In this document: in pieces, positions 34,708 through 41,965 of the stretch
How the letters are laid out: every line of letters starts with the position of its first letter
How positions within the stretch are numbered: position 1 is the first letter of the stretch
Assembly: GCF_043641075.1 (NCBI RefSeq)
Contig: NZ_JBHZRC010000003.1
Span: 310,001-374,000, forward strand
Direction: 5' to 3'
Origin: Bacillus_BD oryzisoli_A
GTDB lineage: Bacteria > Bacillota > Bacilli > Bacillales > Cytobacillaceae
DNA: 64,000 nucleotides
The notes under the pieces: generated by a model
Database searches by the model: none
Told to the model about the DNA's origin: nothing
What the model saw: the letters and a program-made list of their open reading frames with translations, nothing else
Translations under genes and position numbers: made by a program

Positions 34708-35937
34708 TCATTTCGTTTTTTTATTAGAAGTTGTTACTGCTTGTAAAATCGCGGATACCTTTCTTTCACGTCCTTCGGAAGGTCTGTTCACCAATTCAAG
34801 CTGTTCAGTACTAGGATTTTGTACAGTGAACGTCGTAGAGCCACCGCCGTCGAGATTAATAGCTGCGACAGCACCCTTTGAAATCAGATAAGCAGCAAGC
34901 TCATGGAGGCTGACGCCGTTACTGTAGCCCCGTTGTCTTCCGTCTACCGTTACGAGCATGACGCGCTTTCCTGTTGAATCAATCGCTGCAGCTGTACGCG
35001 GCTGACGTGTTTTAACAAATGAGGTATTCATAGGCATTGAAATTTCCTCTTTCCCTTCCTTTACCAAAAGAGGACCTGCTGCCAGCATATACTGAGTATC
35101 CTGCCATTTTTCATCTATGGATACATGAATCTCGATAGCTGTGTCGGCTGGTAATGTGCCTAATTGAGCCGCAAGCTCTTTTTTATGGATGGAAAGAACA
35201 AAGCCATCATCTGGGATGATTGTGCTGCCGGTTTGACTGTGTTCCTTAATTTCGGATATCCTTCCTGTAAAGGAATCCCCAAAATGTAATCTGTCCGTAT
35301 TTTGAGAGCTATTTTTCACAATAATCTCCAGGTATTGCCCATAAGCTCCTGTGGTTTCGAGAGTGGGAGTGTATAATACTGTCTTATTCTCAGTGCCATC
35401 ACTATTAATGCGGTCAATAGGGTAGTGGCTGCCATTTATCGCGAAAGATAATTCTGTATAAAAGTAGTCTATCAGTGCCTTACCGTCTTTCGAAAGGCCG
35501 AACGCAACTGGACGTTGGGTGGGACTTTCAACTCTTTCACCTATTATTCCGTAATGAAGAATTTGATTATCCTTTGCTATTAAATTAGCAGGATAGCCAT
35601 TTTCAAAGTAGTAGGCGGCATTTACTGCACCAATCACTCTGTGTCCAAATGTACTATTTTCCTTGGCAAAGCTTGTTGTTGTTTTTAATGAATGAAGTGG
35701 ATTCGGAATGGCCAGCTCAAGTTTTGTATTTGGAATGTCTAGCTGGATTTCAAGTATATGTATAGCCTCATGCAGAAAGCCTGATTGATACTTTTCCATT
35801 GTATGCGTAACTCCCGGCGCCACGGTTGTTTTGCTTTCATATGTTTTTCTATCAAATATGGTCGTTGGATTCTTTTGTTTTGAATATCCTGCAACTAATA
35901 AAATCCCCAGTAATACGATGAGTGTCACTACGGCCAC
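34708..35937 (-). CDS. Phosphodiester glycosidase family (NAGPA) exported protein
   Basis: The 409-residue protein has an N-terminal membrane helix and a NAGPA (phosphodiester glycosidase) domain. Its landmarks are GAVNAAYYFENG, TAAAIDSTGK and the glycine-rich NLDGGGSTTFTV close to the C-terminus. Family members split sugar-phosphodiester bonds; bacterial ones are linked to trimming of teichoic-type polymers and exopolysaccharides. The start is GTG with GGGGGTGAG upstream. It is first in a probable operon with NagZ, which suggests joint turnover of a wall polymer and muropeptides. The precise substrate is unknown. Confidence 0.9.
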   Translation of the reverse strand: MAVVTLIVLLGILLVAGYSKQKNPTTIFDRKTYESKTTVAPGVTHTMEKYQSGFLHEAIHILEIQLDIPNTKLELAIPNPLHSLKTTTSFAKENSTFGHRVIGAVNAAYYFENGYPANLIAKDNQILHYGIIGERVESPTQRPVAFGLSKDGKALIDYFYTELSFAINGSHYPIDRINSDGTENKTVLYTPTLETTGAYGQYLEIIVKNSSQNTDRLHFGDSFTGRISEIKEHSQTGSTIIPDDGFVLSIHKKELAAQLGTLPADTAIEIHVSIDEKWQDTQYMLAAGPLLVKEGKEEISMPMNTSFVKTRQPRTAAAIDSTGKRVMLVTVDGRQRGYSNGVSLHELAAYLISKGAVAAINLDGGGSTTFTVQNPSTEQLELVNRPSEGRERKVSAILQAVTTSNKKTK

Positions 35938-36072
35938 GCCTAACTCACCCCCGAAAAAAGGTTAATATATCGAATATAGCATATATAGAATGTTGTTTCT
36001 ACGAACGAGTACTGGCTGGTATTTGGACAGCTTTAAGCAACAGCATGTTAATTATGTCTCGATCAGATTACC

Positions 36073-36513
36073 TTTTTCTGTTCATGAGCAATATCAGTTC
36101 TTCTAAGTGACCGGTTGACTGGATTTTCTCCTCTAACGGGCACGATCAGACTCTTTTAGTGACCGACTGACTCCTTTTTCTTCGCTCACGGGCACTATCA
36201 GACTCTCTTAGTGACCGGCTGACTCCTTTTTCTTCACCCATGGGAACTATCAACCTCTTTTAGTGACCGACTGGCTGCTTTTTCTTCGCTCACGGGCACT
36301 ATCAACCTTTCTTAGTGACCGACTGGCTGCTTTTTCTTCGCTCACGGGCACTATCAACCTTTCTTAGTGACCGACTGGCTGCTTTTTCNNNNNNNNNNNN
36401 NNNNNNNNNNNNNNNNNNNNNNNNNNNNNNNNNNNNNNNNNNNNNNNNNNNNNNNNNNNNNNNNNNNNNNNNNNNNNNNNNNNNNNNNTTCGCTCACGGG
36501 CACTATCAACCTC
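36073..36513. repeat. Tandem array B, 52-bp units
   Basis: GACCG recurs at 36109, 36161, 36213, 36265, 36317 and 36369, an exact 52-base period, with a degenerate unit at the left and a partial one after the gap. In each unit CGGGCACTA faces TAGTGACCG, a 9-bp stem with one mismatch and an 11-base loop. Nine bases later comes TTTTT. Units become more alike toward the gap. Sequence differs from array A, but period and layout agree. Confidence 0.9.
36389..36488. other. Assembly gap (100 N) inside array B
   Basis: Exactly 100 N interrupt the array, as in array A. The real number of units is therefore not known. Confidence 0.98.
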
Positions 36514-36557
36514 AGAATCAGCCTCATTTGTAAACTATAAAATCACCTAACCAAAAA

Positions 36558-36583
36558 GGAACCCGCAATTTTGTACGGGCTCC
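36558..36583 (-). terminator. Terminator of the SLH lytic transglycosylase gene
   Basis: GGAACCCG and CGGGCTCC pair with one wobble, followed on the minus strand by five T. Confidence 0.85.
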
Positions 36584-36607
36584 TCTAGTTAATACACATT
36601 AATCAAT

Positions 36608-38080
36608 TTACTTAATCCGAAAGCTTTCATCCATCGATCTTTGCATGAAAACAGCAAACTGCTCTCTTGTAACGGTTTGGTCTGGGCCATACTCATCTAG
36701 TGTGACACCGCCTGTGATTCCGGCAGAGTATAATCTAGCGACCGCATCTGCATACCAATCGGCCTTTATATCCTTAAATGGATGCTGACCGGAAGCTTCC
36801 GGAAATTCATATAATCGCTGAAGAACAACGGCCATTTGCGCTCTGGTTAGTGTCCCTTCAGGATCGAATTGGGTTTGGGAAACCCCTCCAAATAATCCTT
36901 CATCGACTGCAGCGGCAATTTCCTTATAATATGGATAATCCGTCGGAACATCCGTGAAGTTTGGATTCTCCCGACTATCTAGTGAAACATTGTTTGCACG
37001 GGTTAGTAATAGAACGGCCTGCCAGCGTTTTAATGGCTGTCCCATACCAAAGTTGTCATTACCAACGCCATACAAAATTCCTCTATCTACTAAATAATCA
37101 ATCGCCTCTTCAGCATAATGACCAGCAGGAACATCATGAAACTTCAAGCGCAAATAGCTTGACGCGACATATCCTGTTGAACCGTCACTTCGCTTTACCG
37201 GATACCAAACAAAATGATTCTTTCTCGTAGTTACTTCATCGTATACAAACGGACCAGTAACCATTAAAGCTTCTCCCTCTTTTAACGTAACATAGTCACC
37301 ATCAGTTGTTGCCCTTGATCTTAATTTCACATTTGAAGTAATTATCTCAACCTTTTGACCCGCATTAAAGGAATGCTTGGATTTTGTAAAAGGTAGATTA
37401 AACGAATAGTTCTTTGTTACAAATTCGATATTTTTAGTGCTTTGTGAATCATATTGGAAATCACTAGATTTAAAAGGTAATTGAGTTGTATTAACTAGCC
37501 CATACTTTTCAATCACTTTATAAATTTTTTCCTGATAGGCATTTGGATTTGGCAGACCAGTCTCTTGAACGATTGGACTGTTCACTGGTTTTATCCCGTT
37601 ATAGGCCATAATCGCAAAATACCAATGCTCCAAAACATCCCGCTCTTTTCGATTAATTGCAGGAAGGTCCGTTCGATCAAACATCTTATTCAGTATTTGC
37701 ACACCAGCTTCAATATTATATTGAATATCATTTTTTAACCTTTCCTCATCATACCCTGCCTGATTCGTGATCTGCATAATTCCTATTCCATTATCAGACG
37801 TTACAATCGCTTCTCCATTTTCATCAAATTGCTTCCAATCTCCGCTTTCATTTTCGGCAATCGCCTTTACAATTTCCGGTGGAACCTGATATTTTAGAGC
37901 CGCTTCCGTTAATAAGCGATTCATTGTTTGAAAGTCTGGGTTCACTCTTTGTTCTGCATTACTCTGGTAGCCTGTATCCGTATTGCCCGCAGCTTGGACA
38001 TTCCCAGTAACCGCTGCTGCACTTAGCGATAATGAACCAACGGCTACTAAACTAGCAAAAACTTTATAATATCTATTCAC
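36608..38080 (-). CDS. SLH-anchored lytic transglycosylase with SH3 domain
   Basis: The 490-residue secreted protein has a signal peptide (1-31), an SLT lysozyme-like domain (about 50-160), a bacterial SH3 region (about 240-305) and three SLH motifs (about 310-490). Catalytic Glu78 lies in IAENESGDW, followed by GIGIMQIT and AYNG, the usual SLT marks. It should cut glycan strands with formation of anhydro-MurNAc. The start is GTG with AAAGGAG twelve bases upstream, a slightly long distance. No choline-repeat counterpart of this catalytic type is in the window. Confidence 0.91.
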   Translation of the reverse strand: MNRYYKVFASLVAVGSLSLSAAAVTGNVQAAGNTDTGYQSNAEQRVNPDFQTMNRLLTEAALKYQVPPEIVKAIAENESGDWKQFDENGEAIVTSDNGIGIMQITNQAGYDEERLKNDIQYNIEAGVQILNKMFDRTDLPAINRKERDVLEHWYFAIMAYNGIKPVNSPIVQETGLPNPNAYQEKIYKVIEKYGLVNTTQLPFKSSDFQYDSQSTKNIEFVTKNYSFNLPFTKSKHSFNAGQKVEIITSNVKLRSRATTDGDYVTLKEGEALMVTGPFVYDEVTTRKNHFVWYPVKRSDGSTGYVASSYLRLKFHDVPAGHYAEEAIDYLVDRGILYGVGNDNFGMGQPLKRWQAVLLLTRANNVSLDSRENPNFTDVPTDYPYYKEIAAAVDEGLFGGVSQTQFDPEGTLTRAQMAVVLQRLYEFPEASGQHPFKDIKADWYADAVARLYSAGITGGVTLDEYGPDQTVTREQFAVFMQRSMDESFRIK

Positions 38081-38311
38081 TTACTATCAGCACTCCTTTA
38101 TTTTACTAGAAAGAATAGTATATATAATAGTAGAATCTTATTAAAGGATAACATAGAATTGGATAAAATAATGGATAATACACCTCAAAAACTACACTAT
38201 CTATTTTTAATCTTGTAGATCCTTCACTATATAAATTTTTATATCAAAAAGGATAATCCATATTTAAGCAGAATTATATGTCTGTAGTTTAAATGTTTAG
38301 GGGGAAATTGG

Positions 38312-39637
38312 ATGAAGAGGAAGATGACCAAATTGGCCATTACTTTAGTCATGGCCATTTCGTTGCTGCTGTCGCCTGCCATGGCTTTAGCGGAAAATAC
38401 AGATAGTCAAAAATTAGACTACCTGGCATTAGGAGATTCACTTGCTGCAGGACGGACACCGTTCGGACAGCATGATAAGGGGTATACGGATTTTATTGCA
38501 GGCCAATTAAATAAAATGAATAAGCTGGCAAGCTTTGAAAAACGTTTTGCTGTTTCAGGATATACAACTTCAGATATTCTACATGATATTCAGACAAATG
38601 TTGAAAAAGAAGACAGTGCCGGACAAACATTGGCAATCAAAGATGCCATTCAGAATGCTGAGATGATTACGCTTGATGCTGGTGCAAATGATGTACTGCA
38701 GCAAATTCAATTTAATGAAACAACCGGGGAAGCAGTTTTTGATCAACAGGCATTAGTTGCTGCATTAAACGGAGTAAAGGAAAACCTTGTAACCATTCTT
38801 ACTGAAATCAAGTCCCTTAATCCTAGCGCTGATATTTACATTATGGGCTACTATAACCCACTCCCGTATTTACCTCAGCAAACGCAAAGCCAGCTTTTAC
38901 CTTTATTAACGATCTTGAATTCAACTATCTCAGGAGCAGGCCAGGCTTTCTCTGTCAAATTTGTACCTACTGCAGATGCAATGGCAAGTGCAGTGGCACA
39001 GAACCCAGGTGATTATTTACCGAATCCGAAAGATATCCATCCAAGTGAGGCAGGTTATCTTGTATTGGCAAATGAATTTTGGAAAACAATTAATGTCAAA
39101 AACAAGATTCAATTTACAGATGAAATTCAGGATTGGGCTAAGGACGAAGTTAATTTTCTAGTGGAAAAAGGGATTATTAACGGATTTGAAAACGGCAAGT
39201 TCGGTGCTGACGAGCCTATCAAACGATTGCATAGCGCTATTATGCTAGACCGAGCTATTGTCTATAACGAGCAGCCGGCAGCTAATCCAGGTTATATAGA
39301 TGTAATAGATACTTCTGACGGCTATAGCATTGTTGCAAAATTGACTGAGCAAGGAATATTTGCCGGTGACAATCAATATTTTTATCCGAATCAATCGCTT
39401 ACAAGAGCACAAATGGCAAAAATCCTTGTTACCGCTTTTCACCTGCAAGGTTCAGCAGCACATAGCTTTACTGATGTAAATACTACTCATTGGGCTTCAG
39501 ACTATATCAGCATTCTGTCTGATAAAAAAATAATAAATGGATATGCTGATGGAAGCTTCAAACCAGATCAGTCTATTACCCGTGCTGAATTCTCTGTTAT
39601 GCTTTCACGCGTAATCAATAAGAGTTTCATTGAGTAG
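38312..39637 (+). CDS. SLH-anchored GDSL/SGNH esterase
   Basis: The 441-residue secreted protein has a signal peptide (1-28), an SGNH hydrolase domain (about 35-265) and three SLH motifs (about 268-440). ALGDSLAAG carries the nucleophile Ser43, DAGANDV is block III, and KDIHPSEAGY carries the catalytic Asp and His. GGGGGAAATTGG precedes the ATG. Such enzymes de-acylate sugars or lipids. On the cell wall, removal of O-acetyl groups from peptidoglycan or polymer is plausible, in balance with the acyltransferase at the window start, but this is inference. It is one of the few plus-strand genes. Confidence 0.93.
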   Translation: MKRKMTKLAITLVMAISLLLSPAMALAENTDSQKLDYLALGDSLAAGRTPFGQHDKGYTDFIAGQLNKMNKLASFEKRFAVSGYTTSDILHDIQTNVEKEDSAGQTLAIKDAIQNAEMITLDAGANDVLQQIQFNETTGEAVFDQQALVAALNGVKENLVTILTEIKSLNPSADIYIMGYYNPLPYLPQQTQSQLLPLLTILNSTISGAGQAFSVKFVPTADAMASAVAQNPGDYLPNPKDIHPSEAGYLVLANEFWKTINVKNKIQFTDEIQDWAKDEVNFLVEKGIINGFENGKFGADEPIKRLHSAIMLDRAIVYNEQPAANPGYIDVIDTSDGYSIVAKLTEQGIFAGDNQYFYPNQSLTRAQMAKILVTAFHLQGSAAHSFTDVNTTHWASDYISILSDKKIINGYADGSFKPDQSITRAEFSVMLSRVINKSFIE

Positions 39638-39670
39638 ATAAAAATTAAAGGAGTCAAGCACTGCTAAATA

Positions 39671-39708
39671 AAAATAGCCAACCATTTCTAAAAATGATTG
39701 GCTATTTT
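39671..39708. terminator. Bidirectional terminator between convergent SLH genes
   Basis: AAAATAGCCAACCATTT and AAATGATTGGCTATTTT pair with one wobble. T runs follow on both strands, between two convergent stop codons. Confidence 0.93.
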
Positions 39709-39745
39709 TATACATAATTACGATTCTCCTAATTTCCTTTATGGC

Positions 39746-40492
39746 TTAAGGATTGCTTGGCTTATTAATTAAAGCAAGTAAATTATGTCTTAATCGGTTA
39801 ATAACAATCGCTGCTTCTTCCCGCGTTAATGGTGCCCCTGGTCTTGTTCCATCAAAATAACCGTTTGCTACAGCCTCATCCCAATCCTGCTTTGCCCAAT
39901 CACTTACAACATGAATATCACGTTCAGCCACTTGTCTTTCCTCCTGTACTGGTTTTTTCGTTAAATTAAATGCCTTTGCTAAACCAACCACATGAGCCCT
40001 GGCAACATTTTGAATCCAATTTAAATCCTTCATTTTTGCTGCATCAGAGGGGTTGTCGATAAAGCCGTTTTCTGTGAGCAGCGCAGGCATTGACGATGCA
40101 TGTATGACATGAAAACGCGCTTGCTTTTTCCCTCTATCCCTTATTCCAATTACCTTTGCAATCTCTGAATGGATACTATTCTGAAAGGAAACGGTTTGCG
40201 AATCAACGCCCGCATCGACATAGCTTTCAAATCCGGTTCCTCCTCCGGAATTAATGTGAATCGAGAGATAATAATCTGCTCTCCATCGATTTGCAGCGTT
40301 TGTTCGTTCCTGTAGAGTTGGAAATGTATCACCTGTTCGACTCATCATCACAACAACATCACGATACTCTTTCTCCAAAATGTCTCTAATGTTTAAAGAG
40401 ATGGCTAACGTAACATCCTTTTCCTCTAATCCATTTCCAACAGCTCCAGGATCCGATCCTCCATGTCCAGGGTCTAGGAATAATTTGAACAT
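39746..40492 (-). CDS. CwlC-like amidase without signal peptide, with one C-terminal SLH-like motif
   Basis: The 248-residue product starts directly in an Amidase_3 domain (MFKLFLDPGHGG). Zinc ligands His10, Glu24 and His79 and catalytic Glu141 (LTENGF) are present. Segments such as SRTGD, RTNAAN, SIHINSGGGTGFE and RGKKQARFHV strongly recall Bacillus CwlC, the mother-cell lysis amidase, which also lacks a signal peptide. After a short linker comes one SLH-like motif (DEAVANGYFDG, then LTREEAAIVINRL) instead of SPOR repeats. The ATG at 40490-40492 has AAGGAG nine bases upstream; a TTG three codons earlier touches that site. A role in releasing spores or in phage-like lysis is more likely than surface display. 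Confidence 0.9.
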   Translation of the reverse strand: MFKLFLDPGHGGSDPGAVGNGLEEKDVTLAISLNIRDILEKEYRDVVVMMSRTGDTFPTLQERTNAANRWRADYYLSIHINSGGGTGFESYVDAGVDSQTVSFQNSIHSEIAKVIGIRDRGKKQARFHVIHASSMPALLTENGFIDNPSDAAKMKDLNWIQNVARAHVVGLAKAFNLTKKPVQEERQVAERDIHVVSDWAKQDWDEAVANGYFDGTRPGAPLTREEAAIVINRLRHNLLALINKPSNP

Positions 40493-40569
40493 TACTATCA
40501 ACTCCTTACTATTTTATATACAAAAATCATGGTTTTTGTGTGGACGATTTACTATTATTAATAAAAAAA

Positions 40570-40599
40570 AGAGCTTGCATATAAAGGAATGCTAGCTCT
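40570..40599 (-). terminator. Terminator beyond repeat copy 5
   Basis: AGAGCTTGCAT and ATGCTAGCTCT pair with one mismatch, with eight T following on the minus strand. It is the first terminator after the SLH gene ending at 40812. Confidence 0.85.
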
Positions 40600-40670
40600 A
40601 CTTTTTGATATTTGAATATACTACTATTAATAGATTCTATTATTCTTTTAGGCTGTGTTAAACATAGTTA

Positions 40671-40798
40671 TTGAATTCCGTTCCAGGCACTACGCTTTCC
40701 GCGGGCGACCGCCGAGCCTCCTCGACACTTCGTGTCTCCGGGGTCTCGACTGTCTCGCTTCTCCCGCAGGAGTCTCCGTGCCTTCCACTGCAATCAAC
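40671..40798. repeat. Interspersed repeat, copy 5
   Basis: This 128-bp copy starts TTGAATTCCGTTCCAGGCAC and ends TCCACTGCAATCAAC. It begins only 14 bases after the stop codon of the neighbouring SLH gene and lies before that gene's terminator. Confidence 0.87.
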
Positions 40799-40811
40799 CT
40801 GCCAACAAATA

Positions 40812-41744
40812 TCAAAACTGTTCTTTAACATAGCCTTCTTTAAAATAGATCTGTCCATATGCCGCTGATTTTACTTGTGCTTCTTCACGGATTCCCTCAT
40901 AAAGTACATTTCCTTCTTCATCCTTAACTATTATGGTATGGATATTAGCTGCTGGCATGTCAGTTGTCACTGAAAAATACCCGTTCACTACTTCCGCCTC
41001 TATGCTAATCTCACTTTCATTAGTTGGTATGACTACTATTATTTTTTCAATCTCAGAAGCTTGCCCCGTAATAGTCACCGATTGGTCCTCATTAATCGTA
41101 CCTGATAAATCAGATACTAGTACATCCGGTACATTTCGTTCATATTGATTTGCCTTAGATAAAAAGATGGCAAATTGACCGCGTGTCGTTAAGTCATTCG
41201 CCCCATATGTCGTTTCACCTGTACCGTTTGTAATCCCGGCATTATATAATGCTTGTACATAATCTGTATAAATTGGATTTACATCTTGAAACGGATGCGC
41301 TTCCCCTGCAACTGGAATATCAAAGGTTAAAGCAATCATCTTTGCCATTTCAGAGCGAGTTAACGGGTCATGCGCTCCAAATGACGTTGCGCTCTTACCA
41401 GAGACGATTCCCAAATCCTTTAATACATTTACTGCGTTTTGAGCATATTCCGGAACATCCTCAAAGCCTGAGTCTGGCGCTCTATAATTCTCATATCCTA
41501 ATGCTCTTGTCAGCATGAGAGCTGCGTCTGCGCGTTTGATGTGATAGTCATTTCCAAACTTACCATCACCGATACCATTTACAATCTCATTTGACACTAG
41601 ATAATCCACTGCATCCTGATAAAACTCAGGTACATCCGAAAATTTATTCGATGATGCTGAAGCTGCAGGTACGATTGATGAAGCGATTATCGCCGCAGTC
41701 GCAGCAGATGCAATAAATTTACGTACAGACTTTTGAAAAACCAA
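40812..41744 (-). CDS. SLH protein with C-terminal beta-sandwich domain
   Basis: The 310-residue product has a signal peptide (1-30), three SLH motifs (about 33-205) and a C-terminal region of about 100 residues rich in beta strands (SGTINEDQSVTITGQ, IHTIIVKDEEGNVLYEG), probably one Ig-like domain. No catalytic motif is seen. It starts with TTG after GGGGGAAGG. It is likely a minor surface layer component or an adhesin. The 3' end lies directly beside interspersed repeat copy 5, and the last residues may have been altered by that insertion. Confidence 0.88.
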   Translation of the reverse strand: MVFQKSVRKFIASAATAAIIASSIVPAASASSNKFSDVPEFYQDAVDYLVSNEIVNGIGDGKFGNDYHIKRADAALMLTRALGYENYRAPDSGFEDVPEYAQNAVNVLKDLGIVSGKSATSFGAHDPLTRSEMAKMIALTFDIPVAGEAHPFQDVNPIYTDYVQALYNAGITNGTGETTYGANDLTTRGQFAIFLSKANQYERNVPDVLVSDLSGTINEDQSVTITGQASEIEKIIVVIPTNESEISIEAEVVNGYFSVTTDMPAANIHTIIVKDEEGNVLYEGIREEAQVKSAAYGQIYFKEGYVKEQF

Positions 41745-41922
41745 TTTTCCTTCCCCCTTGAATATGTATGTATTAACCTATCCTCCCTAATACTAGCAAA
41801 TCATCAGGCCAATTTTCCTATATTCAAATAACCTTAATAATAACTTTACGTTATTTACATTGGGACCGCGAGTTCGGTTCAGACCGCGGGGACGGGTCTC
41901 TCGGCTCGATTCAATAAGAAAA

Positions 41923-41950
41923 GCCCTATAGAGATTCTTCTCTACAGAGC
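41923..41950 (-). terminator. Terminator of the second SLH subtilase gene
   Basis: GCCCTATAGAGA and TCTCTACAGAGC pair with one mismatch and one wobble around a 4-base loop, followed by TTTTCTT on the minus strand. Confidence 0.85.
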
Positions 41951-41965
41951 GTTCTTAGTAACCCG

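Noticed and set aside
41859..41900. GC-rich GGGACC/GGGTC segment before the subtilase terminator
   Set aside because: It contains the direct repeat GACCGCG and resembles the GGGAC family, but no clear hairpin could be drawn, so it is not listed as a feature.
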